From Ruminococcus sp. FC2018 (GTDB lineage: Bacteria; Bacillota; Clostridia; Oscillospirales; Ruminococcaceae), in contig NZ_JHXH01000001.1 in the NCBI RefSeq assembly GCF_000621805.1, forward strand, positions 62,001 to 126,000: DNA of 64,000 nucleotides, given 5' to 3'. Shown here piece after piece: positions 50,247 through 58,093 of this stretch (the stretch's first letter is position 1; each line of letters begins with the position of its first letter). The notes below the pieces were generated by a model. It made no database searches and was not told the origin of the DNA. It saw nothing but the letters and a program-made list of their open reading frames with translations. The position numbers were made by a program, and so were the translations under genes.

Positions 50247-51080
50247 ATGCTTTGGAAAAAAGACGTGCTTTTTTGCGATATAAGCCCCACAACTTATGCG
50301 ATATCAGAGGCAAAGGAAAAGGCTAAGCGCTACATAAAGGACTTTACCGGAAAGGATGTTTTTGCAAGGGGAACAACTAAAAAGAGACTGCGCAATATTG
50401 TTTCTACCCACAGCAATCATCTTATCAAAAAAGGAAAGGGCATTGACCCTGTTTTGCAGGAGAATAAAGCTGTGAATATTGATATTGCCTGCAAAAAGAT
50501 CAACGGTATAGTTATTCGTCCGGGAGAGACGTTTTCTTTCTGGAGAACTGTGGGAAAGATCACAAGAAAAAAAGGATACAAGGACGGAAGAATAATCTCC
50601 GCAAATAAGCTTACACCCGGTCTTGGCGGCGGACTGTGCAACCTGGGAAACACTATACACCTTCTGGTCCTTCACAGCCCTATGGAGGTTACTGAGTTCC
50701 ATACCCATTCGGATGCCCTTGCACCTGATGAAGGAGAAAGGATCCCAATGAGTTCGGGAACGTCGGTGTGCTATAACTATGTGGATTTTCGCTTTAAAAA
50801 TACTACCGACCAGCCGGTACAGCTGTGTGTATGGTGCCAGGATGGAGAGCTCAGAGGCGAACTCAGGAGCAGGTCACAGTTCCCGTGGACATATGAGATA
50901 GTGGAGGAAGACCACCACTTCGTAAAAGAAGACGATAAGTATTTCAGAGTGTCAAAGATCTATAAGCTTACCAAGGACCGTGAGACAGGCAGGGTAATAG
51001 ACAAAAAGCTTGTAAGAGATAATCATTCCGAAGTTATGTTCGACTATGACCAGATACCTCGTGAGCTTATAAGATTATAA
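50247..51080 (+). CDS. VanW-family protein
   Basis: A 277-residue protein containing the VanW domain. The domain signature (about 88-190) includes RPGETFSFWRTVGKIT, GGGLCNLGNTIH and TEFHTHSDA. VanW occurs in some vancomycin-resistance clusters but its role is unknown, and no vanA/vanB-type ligase is near, so resistance is not implied. It lacks a signal peptide. GGAGTGG precedes the ATG and the gene follows the YqeG gene by 2 bases. Confidence 0.9.
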   Translation: MLWKKDVLFCDISPTTYAISEAKEKAKRYIKDFTGKDVFARGTTKKRLRNIVSTHSNHLIKKGKGIDPVLQENKAVNIDIACKKINGIVIRPGETFSFWRTVGKITRKKGYKDGRIISANKLTPGLGGGLCNLGNTIHLLVLHSPMEVTEFHTHSDALAPDEGERIPMSSGTSVCYNYVDFRFKNTTDQPVQLCVWCQDGELRGELRSRSQFPWTYEIVEEDHHFVKEDDKYFRVSKIYKLTKDRETGRVIDKKLVRDNHSEVMFDYDQIPRELIRL

Positions 51081-51086
51081 TTTCCG

Positions 51087-51118
51087 AAACGGCAGATTTA
51101 TTCTGTCGTTTTTTTTGT
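51087..51118 (+). terminator. Operon terminator after the VanW gene
   Basis: AAACGGCAGA with TCTGTCGTTT (one wobble pair) followed by T-run. Confidence 0.85.
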
Positions 51119-51126
51119 TTAAACGA

Positions 51127-51155
51127 TAGACAAATGATTTTTATTGTGATACAAT
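51127..51155 (+). promoter_or_regulatory. Promoter of the HprK-like/PqqD locus
   Basis: TAGACA (51127-51132), a 17-bp spacer and TACAAT (51150-51155). The leader (51160-51272) contains a TCCTGT/ACAGGA hairpin of unknown meaning. Confidence 0.55.
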
Positions 51156-51272
51156 AAAGCTTAGTGATGCTGTTTTTGTTTCATTCATAAAGGCTGTAAT
51201 AAGCAATAAATAAAAATGGAAGCTTCCTGTGAATGGAGGCTGACAGGATCCCCACCGGATAGGAGAGTGAAG

Positions 51273-52001
51273 ATGAAAGGGATATATAAGATAGCTGACG
51301 TTATTATAAGCGTCAGTTCGCTGTATGATTCGGTGCATGAATACTGCCGTGATTATGAAAGCACGGGCAAACCTGACTTTGAGGTCAATATATCTCAGAA
51401 CGATATAGATCATGAGCGGGAACGCTCTGTTAAAACTGCGCTGGCTGAGGGAAGAAAGCCCTATGACGCCTCTGACGATTATCTTGAAGAGCTTGCTGTG
51501 TACCGTAAGATATCCGAGAGGATGCCTTACTATGATACATTTCTATTTCATGGCTCATGTATAGCTGTTGACGGAGTGGGGTATCTTTTTACCGCCGCCA
51601 GCGGAACAGGCAAATCCACACATTCAAAGCTGTGGCGGGAGTATCTTGGTGACAGGGCGGTCATGGTAAATGACGACAAGCCTCTTATCAAGGTCTCCGA
51701 TAACGGCGTTATCATCTACGGAACTCCTTATAACGGAAAGCATCGGCTTGGTGAAAACATATCTGTGCCGCTTAAAGCAGTAGCGGTGCTTGAAAGGGCG
51801 GAGAAAAACTTTGCAGTTCCTGTAAATGTGCCTGAGGTGTATCCACGGATGCTTCAGCAGATGTACAGACCCTCCGATCCTGTCGCCCTGGCAAGATCTA
51901 TGGCTTCGCTTGATAAAATGCTGGCGCAGACCGAACTTTACAGACTTGGCTGCAATATGGATATCAGTGCGGCTCAGACCGCTTACAATGCAATGAAATG
52001 A
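51273..52001 (+). CDS. HPr-kinase-like P-loop protein
   Basis: A 242-residue protein related to the C-terminal half of HPr kinase. The P-loop SGTGKST is at about residues 110-116 (AASGTGKSTHSKLW) and the acidic VNDDKPLI motif at 132-139. The GTPYNGKH loop resembles that of the kinase. The N-terminal HPr-kinase domain is missing and the HPr-recognition segment is not conserved. Such truncated relatives occur beside PqqD-like recognition proteins in peptide-modification loci, where some phosphorylate a peptide Ser. Phosphorylating a peptide partner rather than HPr is thus the favoured idea, though not shown. The ATG at 51273 follows AGGAG by 7 nt. It is the first gene of the 51.3-54.2 kb locus. 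Confidence 0.75.
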   Translation: MKGIYKIADVIISVSSLYDSVHEYCRDYESTGKPDFEVNISQNDIDHERERSVKTALAEGRKPYDASDDYLEELAVYRKISERMPYYDTFLFHGSCIAVDGVGYLFTAASGTGKSTHSKLWREYLGDRAVMVNDDKPLIKVSDNGVIIYGTPYNGKHRLGENISVPLKAVAVLERAEKNFAVPVNVPEVYPRMLQQMYRPSDPVALARSMASLDKMLAQTELYRLGCNMDISAAQTAYNAMK

Positions 52002-52016
52002 AAGGAAAATAAAGAC

Positions 52017-52277
52017 ATGAAACTCAGAAAAGATTTTATCGTCCATGACACAGGAAAAGAGACAATGCTTGTTGCTACAGGAAAGGCAAAGTTTTCCGGA
52101 ATAGTAAAGGGCAACAAAATGCTTGGCAATGTGCTTGAGCTGCTGAAGAAGGACACCACCGAAGCGCAGATAGTCAGAACGCTTCGTGAGCAGTACGATG
52201 CTCCGGAGGGAAAGATAGAATCTGATGTCCATAAGGTCATCGTTGAGCTGAAAAAAATAGGAGCTATTGATGACTGA
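52017..52277 (+). CDS. PqqD-like peptide-recognition protein
   Basis: The 86-residue protein fits the PqqD/RRE family, winged-helix proteins that bind the leader of a peptide to be modified. The pattern is a beta-strand start (DFIVHDTGKETMLV), a conserved small-residue core and two helices (MLGNVLELLKKDTTEAQIVRTLREQYDAPEGKIESDVHKVIVELKKIGAI in part). AAAGGAAAA lies before the ATG. It lies 15 bases after the kinase-like gene, and its last codons overlap the start of a degraded peptidase-like gene. This supports a peptide-modification operon. Confidence 0.85.
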   Translation: MKLRKDFIVHDTGKETMLVATGKAKFSGIVKGNKMLGNVLELLKKDTTEAQIVRTLREQYDAPEGKIESDVHKVIVELKKIGAIDD

Positions 52278-52409
52278 GATAACAAATTTTCAGGACTAAC
52301 TGAAAAAGAACGGGACATTGACCTATACAAACGTCGGTACCGACATGATGCCTCTGCTTTTGTATATGATGAAAGACCGGAGAGTTATAATGTATTTTAT
52401 AAGAAACGC
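52270..52409 (+). pseudogene. Remnant of an S24/S26 peptidase-like gene
   Basis: A start ATG (52270) overlaps the pqqD-like stop and reads MTEITNFQD, then meets TAA at 52297-52299. The same frame goes on as LKKNGTLTYTNVGTDMMPLL, which resembles the start of S24/S26 peptidase-like proteins that follow pqqD-like genes in gut Clostridia. The active-site Ser of the usual GxSMMP motif is Asp here. A second frame then carries DERPESYNVFYKKR, like the next conserved block of that family. So there is a nonsense change, a lost catalytic residue, a probable deletion with frameshift and a missing 3' part. The assignment rests on recalled family motifs. Confidence 0.5.
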
Positions 52410-52465
52410 TGTTTACGGATAGTGATATCCGGATCGATCCGGTACAGTTTTAAGGAAAGATGTAA

Positions 52466-54175
52466 ATGAAAAATCATATCCTTAGGTGGCTTTATGCCAT
52501 ACCTGGAAGAAAAAAAATATATATCCTTCTGCTGATGTTCGTCCAGGCAATGAACGGTGCCAGCGGTGTTGTTTATGCGGTTTTTCTGCGAAACATTGTT
52601 GACAGTGCCACAGAGGGTGAAAAAAACGAGTTCTGGCTTTATGTCGGTTTGCTTATTGCCCTTGTATGTCTGCAGATAGTTTTGCGTGCTGTAATAAGAT
52701 GGCTTACCGAGCTTTCAAAGGCAACTTTTGAAAACACCTTCAAAGCCCGGCTCATGGATAATATCCTGAAAAAGGACTTTGCTAAGGTCAACGCAGTCCA
52801 TTCCGGTGAATGGCTCAACAGGCTGACTAACGATACCGTTGTGGTGTCGGAAAGCTACGTTGATATACTTCCCGGGCTTGCGGGAATGACGGTAAAGCTT
52901 ATCAGCGCTCTTGTGATGATACTGGTGCTTGATATGCGCTTTGCGTTTATTATCATCCCCGGCGGGATCGTACTTTTGTTTTTCACCCACGCTTTCAGAC
53001 GTGTTTTAAAAAGACTGCATAAAAATACTCAGGAGAAGGACGGAAAACTCCGTATTTTCCTTCAGGAGCATATCGGTGACCTTATGATGATACGTTCCTT
53101 TGCAGCAGAAAAACAAACGTCTGACGAGGCAACGGTAAAAATGGCTGACCATAAGGCAGCAAGAATGCGAAAAACCAGATTTTCAAATTTCTGCAACATC
53201 GGTTTTGGCGTGGCAATGAACGGAATGTATGCCTTTGGTGCTATCTACTGTGCATACGGTATCCTCAGCGGCACCATTTCCTTTGGTACCATGACAGCTA
53301 TAACACAGCTTATAAGCCAGATCCAGATGCCTTTTGCAAATATAAGCGGTTATCTTCCCAAGTTCTATGCAATGACCGCCAGTGCGGAAAGACTTATGGA
53401 GATCGAACAGTTTGAAGATGACGGTGAAACACCTCTTGAACTTGATGAAATAATGGAGTTCTATGACCATGACTTTGAAAGAATGGGACTTGAAAACGCA
53501 GGCTTTACCTATTATCCATTTGTGGACAGCCTTGATGCCTTGAAAAAGGACGACCAGCCAAAGGTGATAAGCGGTATAAGCACATATATCCGAAAAGGTG
53601 AGTATGTTGCGTTCACAGGTCACAGCGGCTGCGGAAAATCCACAGTCATTAAGCTCCTGATGAGCATATATAAGCTTGATGAGGGAGAAAGATATATCTG
53701 TGTTGCAGGCGGTGAGAGAAAGGAGCTTTCCCAGAAGTATCACAGACTCTTTGCTTATGTGCCTCAGGGGAACCGCCTTATGAACGGAACTATAAGAGAA
53801 GTTGTGGCATTTGCGGATAAAAGTGCCGCCAATGATGACCGAAGGATAAACAAGGCTCTTGATATAGCTTGTGCGGGAGAGTTTGTGAGAGAGCTTGACA
53901 AAGGCGCAGATACAATGCTTGGTGAGCGAGGCACAGGTCTTTCAGAGGGACAGATGCAGCGTATAGCGATAGCAAGGGCTATTTTCTCGGGCAGCCCCAT
54001 ACTTCTGCTTGACGAAGCCACAAGTGCCCTTGATGAGCAAACGGAAAAAAAGCTTCTTGAAAATCTCAGAAGTATGACAGACAAGACTGTGGTTATAGTC
54101 ACCCACCGACCTGCGGCACTGAAAATATGTGACAGGGTGCTTAAATTTACCGAGAACGGTATAGTTGAAAAATAA
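52466..54175 (+). CDS. ABC transporter, fused permease and ATPase (exporter type)
   Basis: A 569-residue half-transporter of the peptide/lipid export class. The N-terminal membrane domain has six helices (about residues 18-310). The ATPase domain has Walker A TGHSGCGKST, the signature LSEGQMQRIAIARAI and Walker B PILLLDEATSALDE, followed by a His in the H-loop (VTHRP). No N-terminal C39 peptidase domain is present, so leader removal would need another protease. AAGGAAAG precedes the ATG. It ends the locus of kinase-like, PqqD-like and degraded peptidase-like genes and is the likely exporter of the matching product. Confidence 0.88.
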   Translation: MKNHILRWLYAIPGRKKIYILLLMFVQAMNGASGVVYAVFLRNIVDSATEGEKNEFWLYVGLLIALVCLQIVLRAVIRWLTELSKATFENTFKARLMDNILKKDFAKVNAVHSGEWLNRLTNDTVVVSESYVDILPGLAGMTVKLISALVMILVLDMRFAFIIIPGGIVLLFFTHAFRRVLKRLHKNTQEKDGKLRIFLQEHIGDLMMIRSFAAEKQTSDEATVKMADHKAARMRKTRFSNFCNIGFGVAMNGMYAFGAIYCAYGILSGTISFGTMTAITQLISQIQMPFANISGYLPKFYAMTASAERLMEIEQFEDDGETPLELDEIMEFYDHDFERMGLENAGFTYYPFVDSLDALKKDDQPKVISGISTYIRKGEYVAFTGHSGCGKSTVIKLLMSIYKLDEGERYICVAGGERKELSQKYHRLFAYVPQGNRLMNGTIREVVAFADKSAANDDRRINKALDIACAGEFVRELDKGADTMLGERGTGLSEGQMQRIAIARAIFSGSPILLLDEATSALDEQTEKKLLENLRSMTDKTVVIVTHRPAALKICDRVLKFTENGIVEK

Positions 54176-54185
54176 GTAAGATCAG

Positions 54186-54215
54186 ATCCTCCGTTATTAA
54201 CGGGGGATTTATTTT
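54186..54215 (+). terminator. ABC transporter terminator
   Basis: ATCCTCCGTT/AACGGGGGAT stem (54186-54195 with 54199-54208, one G-U pair) followed by TTATTTTT. Confidence 0.8.
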
Positions 54216-54227
54216 TCTGATAAAAAA

Positions 54228-54681
54228 CCACCTGCTATGCAGGTGGAATAAATAAACTGTAGTAAGAGCATAATCTGTTCCGCACAATAGACAAAAACGC
54301 CTCCTTGATATACAATGTAATAGGCTACCAACCGTATTACAAATAATCAAGGAGGGATCACCAGATGGATAATAAATCTAATGATATGTATAGTTTAGCA
54401 CATACAAGCCGGAAATGTCAATATCATATAGTGTTTGCGCCAAAGTACAGACGAAAAGCTATCTACGGAAAGCTAAAGAGAGATATTGGAGCAATACTGA
54501 GGGAGTTATATGGTGTATGAACAAATATCCTTTAAGGAATACATGGAACCGTTTAAAGATGTAACATAAGTAAAAGAATCCAGTAATGCAGTAGGTAGCT
54601 TTAGCTTATTACGTGCCCCTTAAGGGGCGGCTGGTGAAGAGCCCTTTTAGGACTGTTATAAAACCACCGGCTTTTCCGGTG
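54228..54681 (+). mobile_element. Internally deleted IS200-family element
   Basis: A left hairpin CCACCTGC/GCAGGTGG (54228-54246) and right hairpins (54615-54628; 54665-54681) frame a tnpA remnant. In the leader, CCTCCTTGAT (54300-54309) pairs with ATCAAGGAGG (54346-54355), with an inner TGTAATA/TATTACA stem. This hides the tnpA ribosome-binding site, a known IS200 control feature. The exact ends are not resolved because IS200 elements have no inverted repeats. Confidence 0.75.
54365..54569 (+). pseudogene. tnpA: IS200 transposase TnpA remnant
   Basis: The frame from 54365 codes for 51 residues, starting MDNKSNDMYSLAHTSRK and including CQYHIVFAPKYRRK, the N-terminus of IS200 TnpA. It stops at 54518-54520. 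A second frame (from 54513) continues with EQISFKEYMEPFKDVT, which resembles the C-terminal end of the same family. The middle, with the catalytic HUH motif and Tyr, is deleted. The gene cannot make an active transposase. Confidence 0.85.
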
Positions 54682-54711
54682 TGATATTTATTTGCTTTTG
54701 ATCTGATTTAC

Positions 54712-56754
54712 CTACGATGGATAGAATTCCTTGTCGTAATATTCGCTGCTGCGCTCAAGCCCTTTCATGTACTCCTGACTGCCAAGCTCCTCGCACAGGG
54801 TCTTTGTCCGGGAGAACAGATCCGTACCAAGCCCCAGTCTGTCGCCTTTGATCTGTACACCTATGGCAGAAAGGGCAGTGGGGAACATATCAAGGGATGA
54901 AAACACACGATTCTGTGTACTTGATGCTTGCTTTGCAGGGTTTATGATACAGTTGTATGTTGTCCTTACGTAATCATCATCAATATCTACCATTGTGGTC
55001 TTCTTGTTACCCAGGTGGTCGCCAACAAGTATAATTGTGGTGTTTTCGTAAAACGGCTGCTGTTTTATCCATTTCACAAACTCGGATACCATTTTTGAAC
55101 AGCAGTCAACAGATGCAAGATAATCGTTGTTTATGCTGCTGTCACAGTTTGGACATCTGTGACCGCACTCAAAGGTGTGGGTGTCCATGGTATACATGGT
55201 AACAAAGAACGGTTTGTCCTTTTGGGACATCTGGGTAATAAGCTGTTTTGTAACGTCAATAAGTTTCCTGTCCTCAATACCCCATTTCCATATGTAATCT
55301 GCGTTTTCATCGGTATATCCACGGTCTGAAGCTGTTTTCCTGTCAAATACCTCGCTGTTTTCATATCTTCCCACGTACTTGTCATACATGGAGAATTCTC
55401 CCTTTGAGCCTTCAATATAAAGCTGTTCGTAGCCGTTGTCGTGCAAAATATCTTCAAGTCTGACAGTCGACGGAAACTCCTTGGCAGTATATGGGGGGAA
55501 TATCTTTGTGTTAAGGGATACACCAGAGGTCTGAGCAACTGTGGAGCCTTGTGTAAAGGTGATGGACGGCACAAAGACAGACGCTCCGCCAAGCTGCCGG
55601 GTGTTTGAAAAGCTGACGCTGTCCTTGTCCTTTGTAAGCTCGGTCAGCTCTGAGATATAATTCTTTTCCTGGGAGCCGCCTGCCTGCTTTGAAGCATAGG
55701 TGTTTTCAATGGATTCAAGGTATATGTATATCAGATTGCGCTTTTTTTCGGGGAATGTTATAATGCTTTTGTCGGGCTTGACATAATAGTTTTCATACAG
55801 ATCCGACTTGCCTGACTTCATATTAAGATAGTGAACAAAGTGAGTCTGTGCGGAAAACAGGGAGATACATACCACAAGAAGCGTTGCAGAAACTACAATA
55901 TGTACAGCTCTTTTTCTTTTGTCCAGCCTGAGCGTGTATTTACCTTCGCTGCCGCCGTCAACAACTGTTATTTCATCATTTCCAAAGCATTTGCTCACAT
56001 GATAACACAGATAACTTGTTACCAGTGCAAAGAAAATAAAAAGTGTAAAGCCTGAAATAAGGTCCTCAAGTGCCAGACCACCGGCAGCAAATCTCACAGT
56101 GAACAGTATCGCCTCAAACTCCATGTTTGAGTATACGCTGTGTAAAAACAATGTGACAGTGCCCATAAAAACCGCCAGGGCTATAAACACCATGCATACA
56201 GATGCTGTCACCCAGCCGGCTCTTCCTTGCCGCTTTTGCTTGCTGATAGTTTTCTGCGGCGTGTACATTACAGCGAGGGCATAGACAGCCCTTGCCCAGA
56301 AGCTGCCTTTGGAATACCCTCTGGCAACGGCGTACCCAGCTAGCCTCATGGTAATATAAGCAGCCGCCAGCCCCAGCCACCACAATGCTGTCCAGCCGGG
56401 TATGAATTTGCCTGAAAAGTTTTGTAAGTATTCCTCTGCCAGGGCAGGATCAAAAAACAAATTCGTCATTAGTACGATAGTCATTGGCGCAGCAATATAG
56501 TATACATATTTTGTAAACCAAAGCACTGACCGCTCAGGCTTTTGAACAAGAATATAGAATAAGAATAAAGCGGTAAACGGAATTAGGATCACAAATATCC
56601 AATTTAACGGCGAAAGCATTTTTGCGAACAAGGGCATATTCAATACTGCTAAGCCGCTGAACAGCAAAGCTGCCGTCAAAGCCGTGAAAAAGTTTCGCAG
56701 AGTCATTGCTTTCAGCCTTTTTAATTCGTTTTTTAAAATCGTTGTCACTTTCAT
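54712..56754 (-). CDS. LTA-synthase-like membrane phosphoglycerol transferase
   Basis: A 680-residue enzyme of the alkaline phosphatase/sulfatase superfamily. About seven N-terminal membrane helices (to residue ~300) precede an extracellular catalytic domain. It has the metal-site motifs IYLESIEN and VGDHLGNKK and a TQGSTVAQTSG segment likely to hold the Thr nucleophile (near residue 400). HTFECGH with further Cys pairs (HRCPNCDS, DCCSK) may bind zinc or form disulfides. LtaS-type enzymes polymerise glycerol phosphate from phosphatidylglycerol; MdoB-type ones decorate sugars. A wall-polymer role is inferred. A good promoter is upstream; AAGGAT precedes the ATG. No clear terminator is seen before the IS200 remnant. 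Confidence 0.85.
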   Translation of the reverse strand: MKVTTILKNELKRLKAMTLRNFFTALTAALLFSGLAVLNMPLFAKMLSPLNWIFVILIPFTALFLFYILVQKPERSVLWFTKYVYYIAAPMTIVLMTNLFFDPALAEEYLQNFSGKFIPGWTALWWLGLAAAYITMRLAGYAVARGYSKGSFWARAVYALAVMYTPQKTISKQKRQGRAGWVTASVCMVFIALAVFMGTVTLFLHSVYSNMEFEAILFTVRFAAGGLALEDLISGFTLFIFFALVTSYLCYHVSKCFGNDEITVVDGGSEGKYTLRLDKRKRAVHIVVSATLLVVCISLFSAQTHFVHYLNMKSGKSDLYENYYVKPDKSIITFPEKKRNLIYIYLESIENTYASKQAGGSQEKNYISELTELTKDKDSVSFSNTRQLGGASVFVPSITFTQGSTVAQTSGVSLNTKIFPPYTAKEFPSTVRLEDILHDNGYEQLYIEGSKGEFSMYDKYVGRYENSEVFDRKTASDRGYTDENADYIWKWGIEDRKLIDVTKQLITQMSQKDKPFFVTMYTMDTHTFECGHRCPNCDSSINNDYLASVDCCSKMVSEFVKWIKQQPFYENTTIILVGDHLGNKKTTMVDIDDDYVRTTYNCIINPAKQASSTQNRVFSSLDMFPTALSAIGVQIKGDRLGLGTDLFSRTKTLCEELGSQEYMKGLERSSEYYDKEFYPS

Positions 56755-56817
56755 ATACGATACGATCCTTTTGCTTGTAATTGTAATATTAAGTCGAAAA
56801 AAGTAGAACCAATAGAC

Positions 56818-56846
56818 ATTATATCACATTATTTCACTTTTTTCAA
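56818..56846 (-). promoter_or_regulatory. Promoter of the LTA-synthase-like gene
   Basis: On the minus strand TTGAAA (56841-56846), a 17-bp spacer and TATAAT (56818-56823). Confidence 0.7.
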
Positions 56847-56999
56847 TTTTTTATTGCTGAAAAATTTTTCTTTTTTACAAGTATATTCAGAGCGTGCATT
56901 GTCAGATCCATTGTTTTCTATGTAAATTCACGTTTACTGCATGAAATAAAAACTCCACAGTATAATATAACCGTAGGAGAAAAGATTTTAGAACAAAAA

Positions 57000-57023
57000 A
57001 GCAGCCCTCATACGAGGACTGCT
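57000..57023 (-). terminator. Lipoprotein gene terminator
   Basis: AGCAG-CCTC/GAGG-CTGCT stem (one mismatch); on the minus strand a T-run follows. Confidence 0.8.
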
Positions 57024-57034
57024 GGATCAAGATA

Positions 57035-57571
57035 TCAGTCATTGATTTTGAGCGAATCAAGTATAGCCTGAGCTTCTTTGCTGTTGAAAGTGAACCCCAC
57101 GCAGGAAACTCTCAGATTCTTGCCGCTGTATGAAGCATAAAGCTCAAACCCGGGGTTGATTTCGGCGCCGTACTCAAAGCCGTTCCACTTGATACCGGCT
57201 ATCTCTGTCTCGGGAAGATCCTTCTGATTAAGAGTGTAGGTCCTGTGGTTGTAATCGTACTGCTGTTTCATGACCTCTTCTTTTTCGCTTTTGAAATCAA
57301 GGTATGTAAAATCTGATTTTCTTACCGAGCAGATGTTTTCGTCTTTTTCATCAAAAACATCTCCGCCTTTCAGCGTCCATCCATCAGGCACAAGAACTGT
57401 GAATGATCCCCATGTCTTTGATTCGCCTTTTACTTGTTCGCTGCCTGCTGCCGATGACGATACCTCTGAGGAGCTTTCGGCGTTGCTGCTGTCGCCGCAT
57501 GCGGTCATGCCCAGCATGAGGGATGTGGCAAGAATTATGCTTACGGATCTTGCAAGAATTGACTTTTTCAT
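57035..57571 (-). CDS. Putative lipoprotein
   Basis: A 178-residue exported protein with a signal peptide and lipobox GMTAC, followed by a Ser/Glu-rich linker. The remaining domain (about 50-178) starts WGSFTVLVPDGWTLKGGDVF and has short beta-strands, like lipoproteins of gut Clostridia with a lipocalin-like or DUF4367-like fold; the exact family is not certain. The ATG at 57571 was chosen because GGAGG lies 10 nt upstream. It is a single-gene unit. The function is unknown; partner proteins are not adjacent. Confidence 0.75.
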   Translation of the reverse strand: MKKSILARSVSIILATSLMLGMTACGDSSNAESSSEVSSSAAGSEQVKGESKTWGSFTVLVPDGWTLKGGDVFDEKDENICSVRKSDFTYLDFKSEKEEVMKQQYDYNHRTYTLNQKDLPETEIAGIKWNGFEYGAEINPGFELYASYSGKNLRVSCVGFTFNSKEAQAILDSLKIND

Positions 57572-57670
57572 AGCGATTGCCTCCTTTGTTTTTCTATGTA
57601 GTCTATATTTCTGTCTTTTAGCCAACGGATCTGTTATTGTGCCAGCCAAAAATCTGTAAAGTCTTTTCTA

Positions 57671-57699
57671 ATTATATCATGGTATTTCAAAACTGTCAA
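57671..57699 (-). promoter_or_regulatory. Lipoprotein gene promoter
   Basis: On the minus strand TTGACA (57694-57699), a 17-bp spacer and TATAAT (57671-57676). Confidence 0.8.
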
Positions 57700-57977
57700 T
57701 TTATTTCTTATCCCGAATTTCCTTGATTCTGGATCGAGATTATACAAAATATTTATAAAATCATGATCATCATAAAATCTTACAGATGTAAAATAGCCTT
57801 ACTGATAACTGCCGTGTTTTGTGTATATGAAACGGACGAAGCATCTTTATAAACTGAGTAACTGCCCAAAGGAAGCGATACGCTACGGAAAAATAACCGA
57901 TGACAAGATAATCTATAACGTGGGAAAATACCTTTGACAGGCTGTCGTTACATTAAGTAAAATACACAGTAAATAAT
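57700..57977. other. Intergenic region
   Basis: No supported gene. A 36-codon frame at 57827-57937 lacks a ribosome-binding site. The sequence may hold the remnant of an older gene. Confidence 0.4.
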
Positions 57978-58019
57978 AAAAGGGATATCTCCTTGTTTGA
58001 CCTTGGGGATATCCCTTTT
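57978..58019 (+). terminator. Hairpin before the sensor kinase gene
   Basis: A perfect 12-bp AAAAGGGATATC/GATATCCCTTTT stem. It looks like a terminator, although no gene on the plus strand precedes it, which supports loss of a gene here. Confidence 0.7.
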
Positions 58020-58023
58020 GTGA

Positions 58024-58052
58024 TTGACTGTTTACGCAGATTGTGATATAAT
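58024..58052 (+). promoter_or_regulatory. Promoter of the sensor kinase/regulator operon
   Basis: TTGACT (58024-58029), a 17-bp spacer and TATAAT (58047-58052). Confidence 0.75.
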
Positions 58053-58093
58053 ATGTACGATTGTAGCATCTTGCAGCGGGGTGGTGATCAAAA

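Noticed and set aside
50247-51080. Vancomycin resistance from the VanW gene
   Set aside because: No vanA/B ligase, vanH or vanX gene is near; VanW alone does not confer resistance.
57827-57937. 36-codon frame starting MKRTKHLYKL
   Set aside because: No ribosome-binding site or promoter; may be a gene fragment but cannot be supported.
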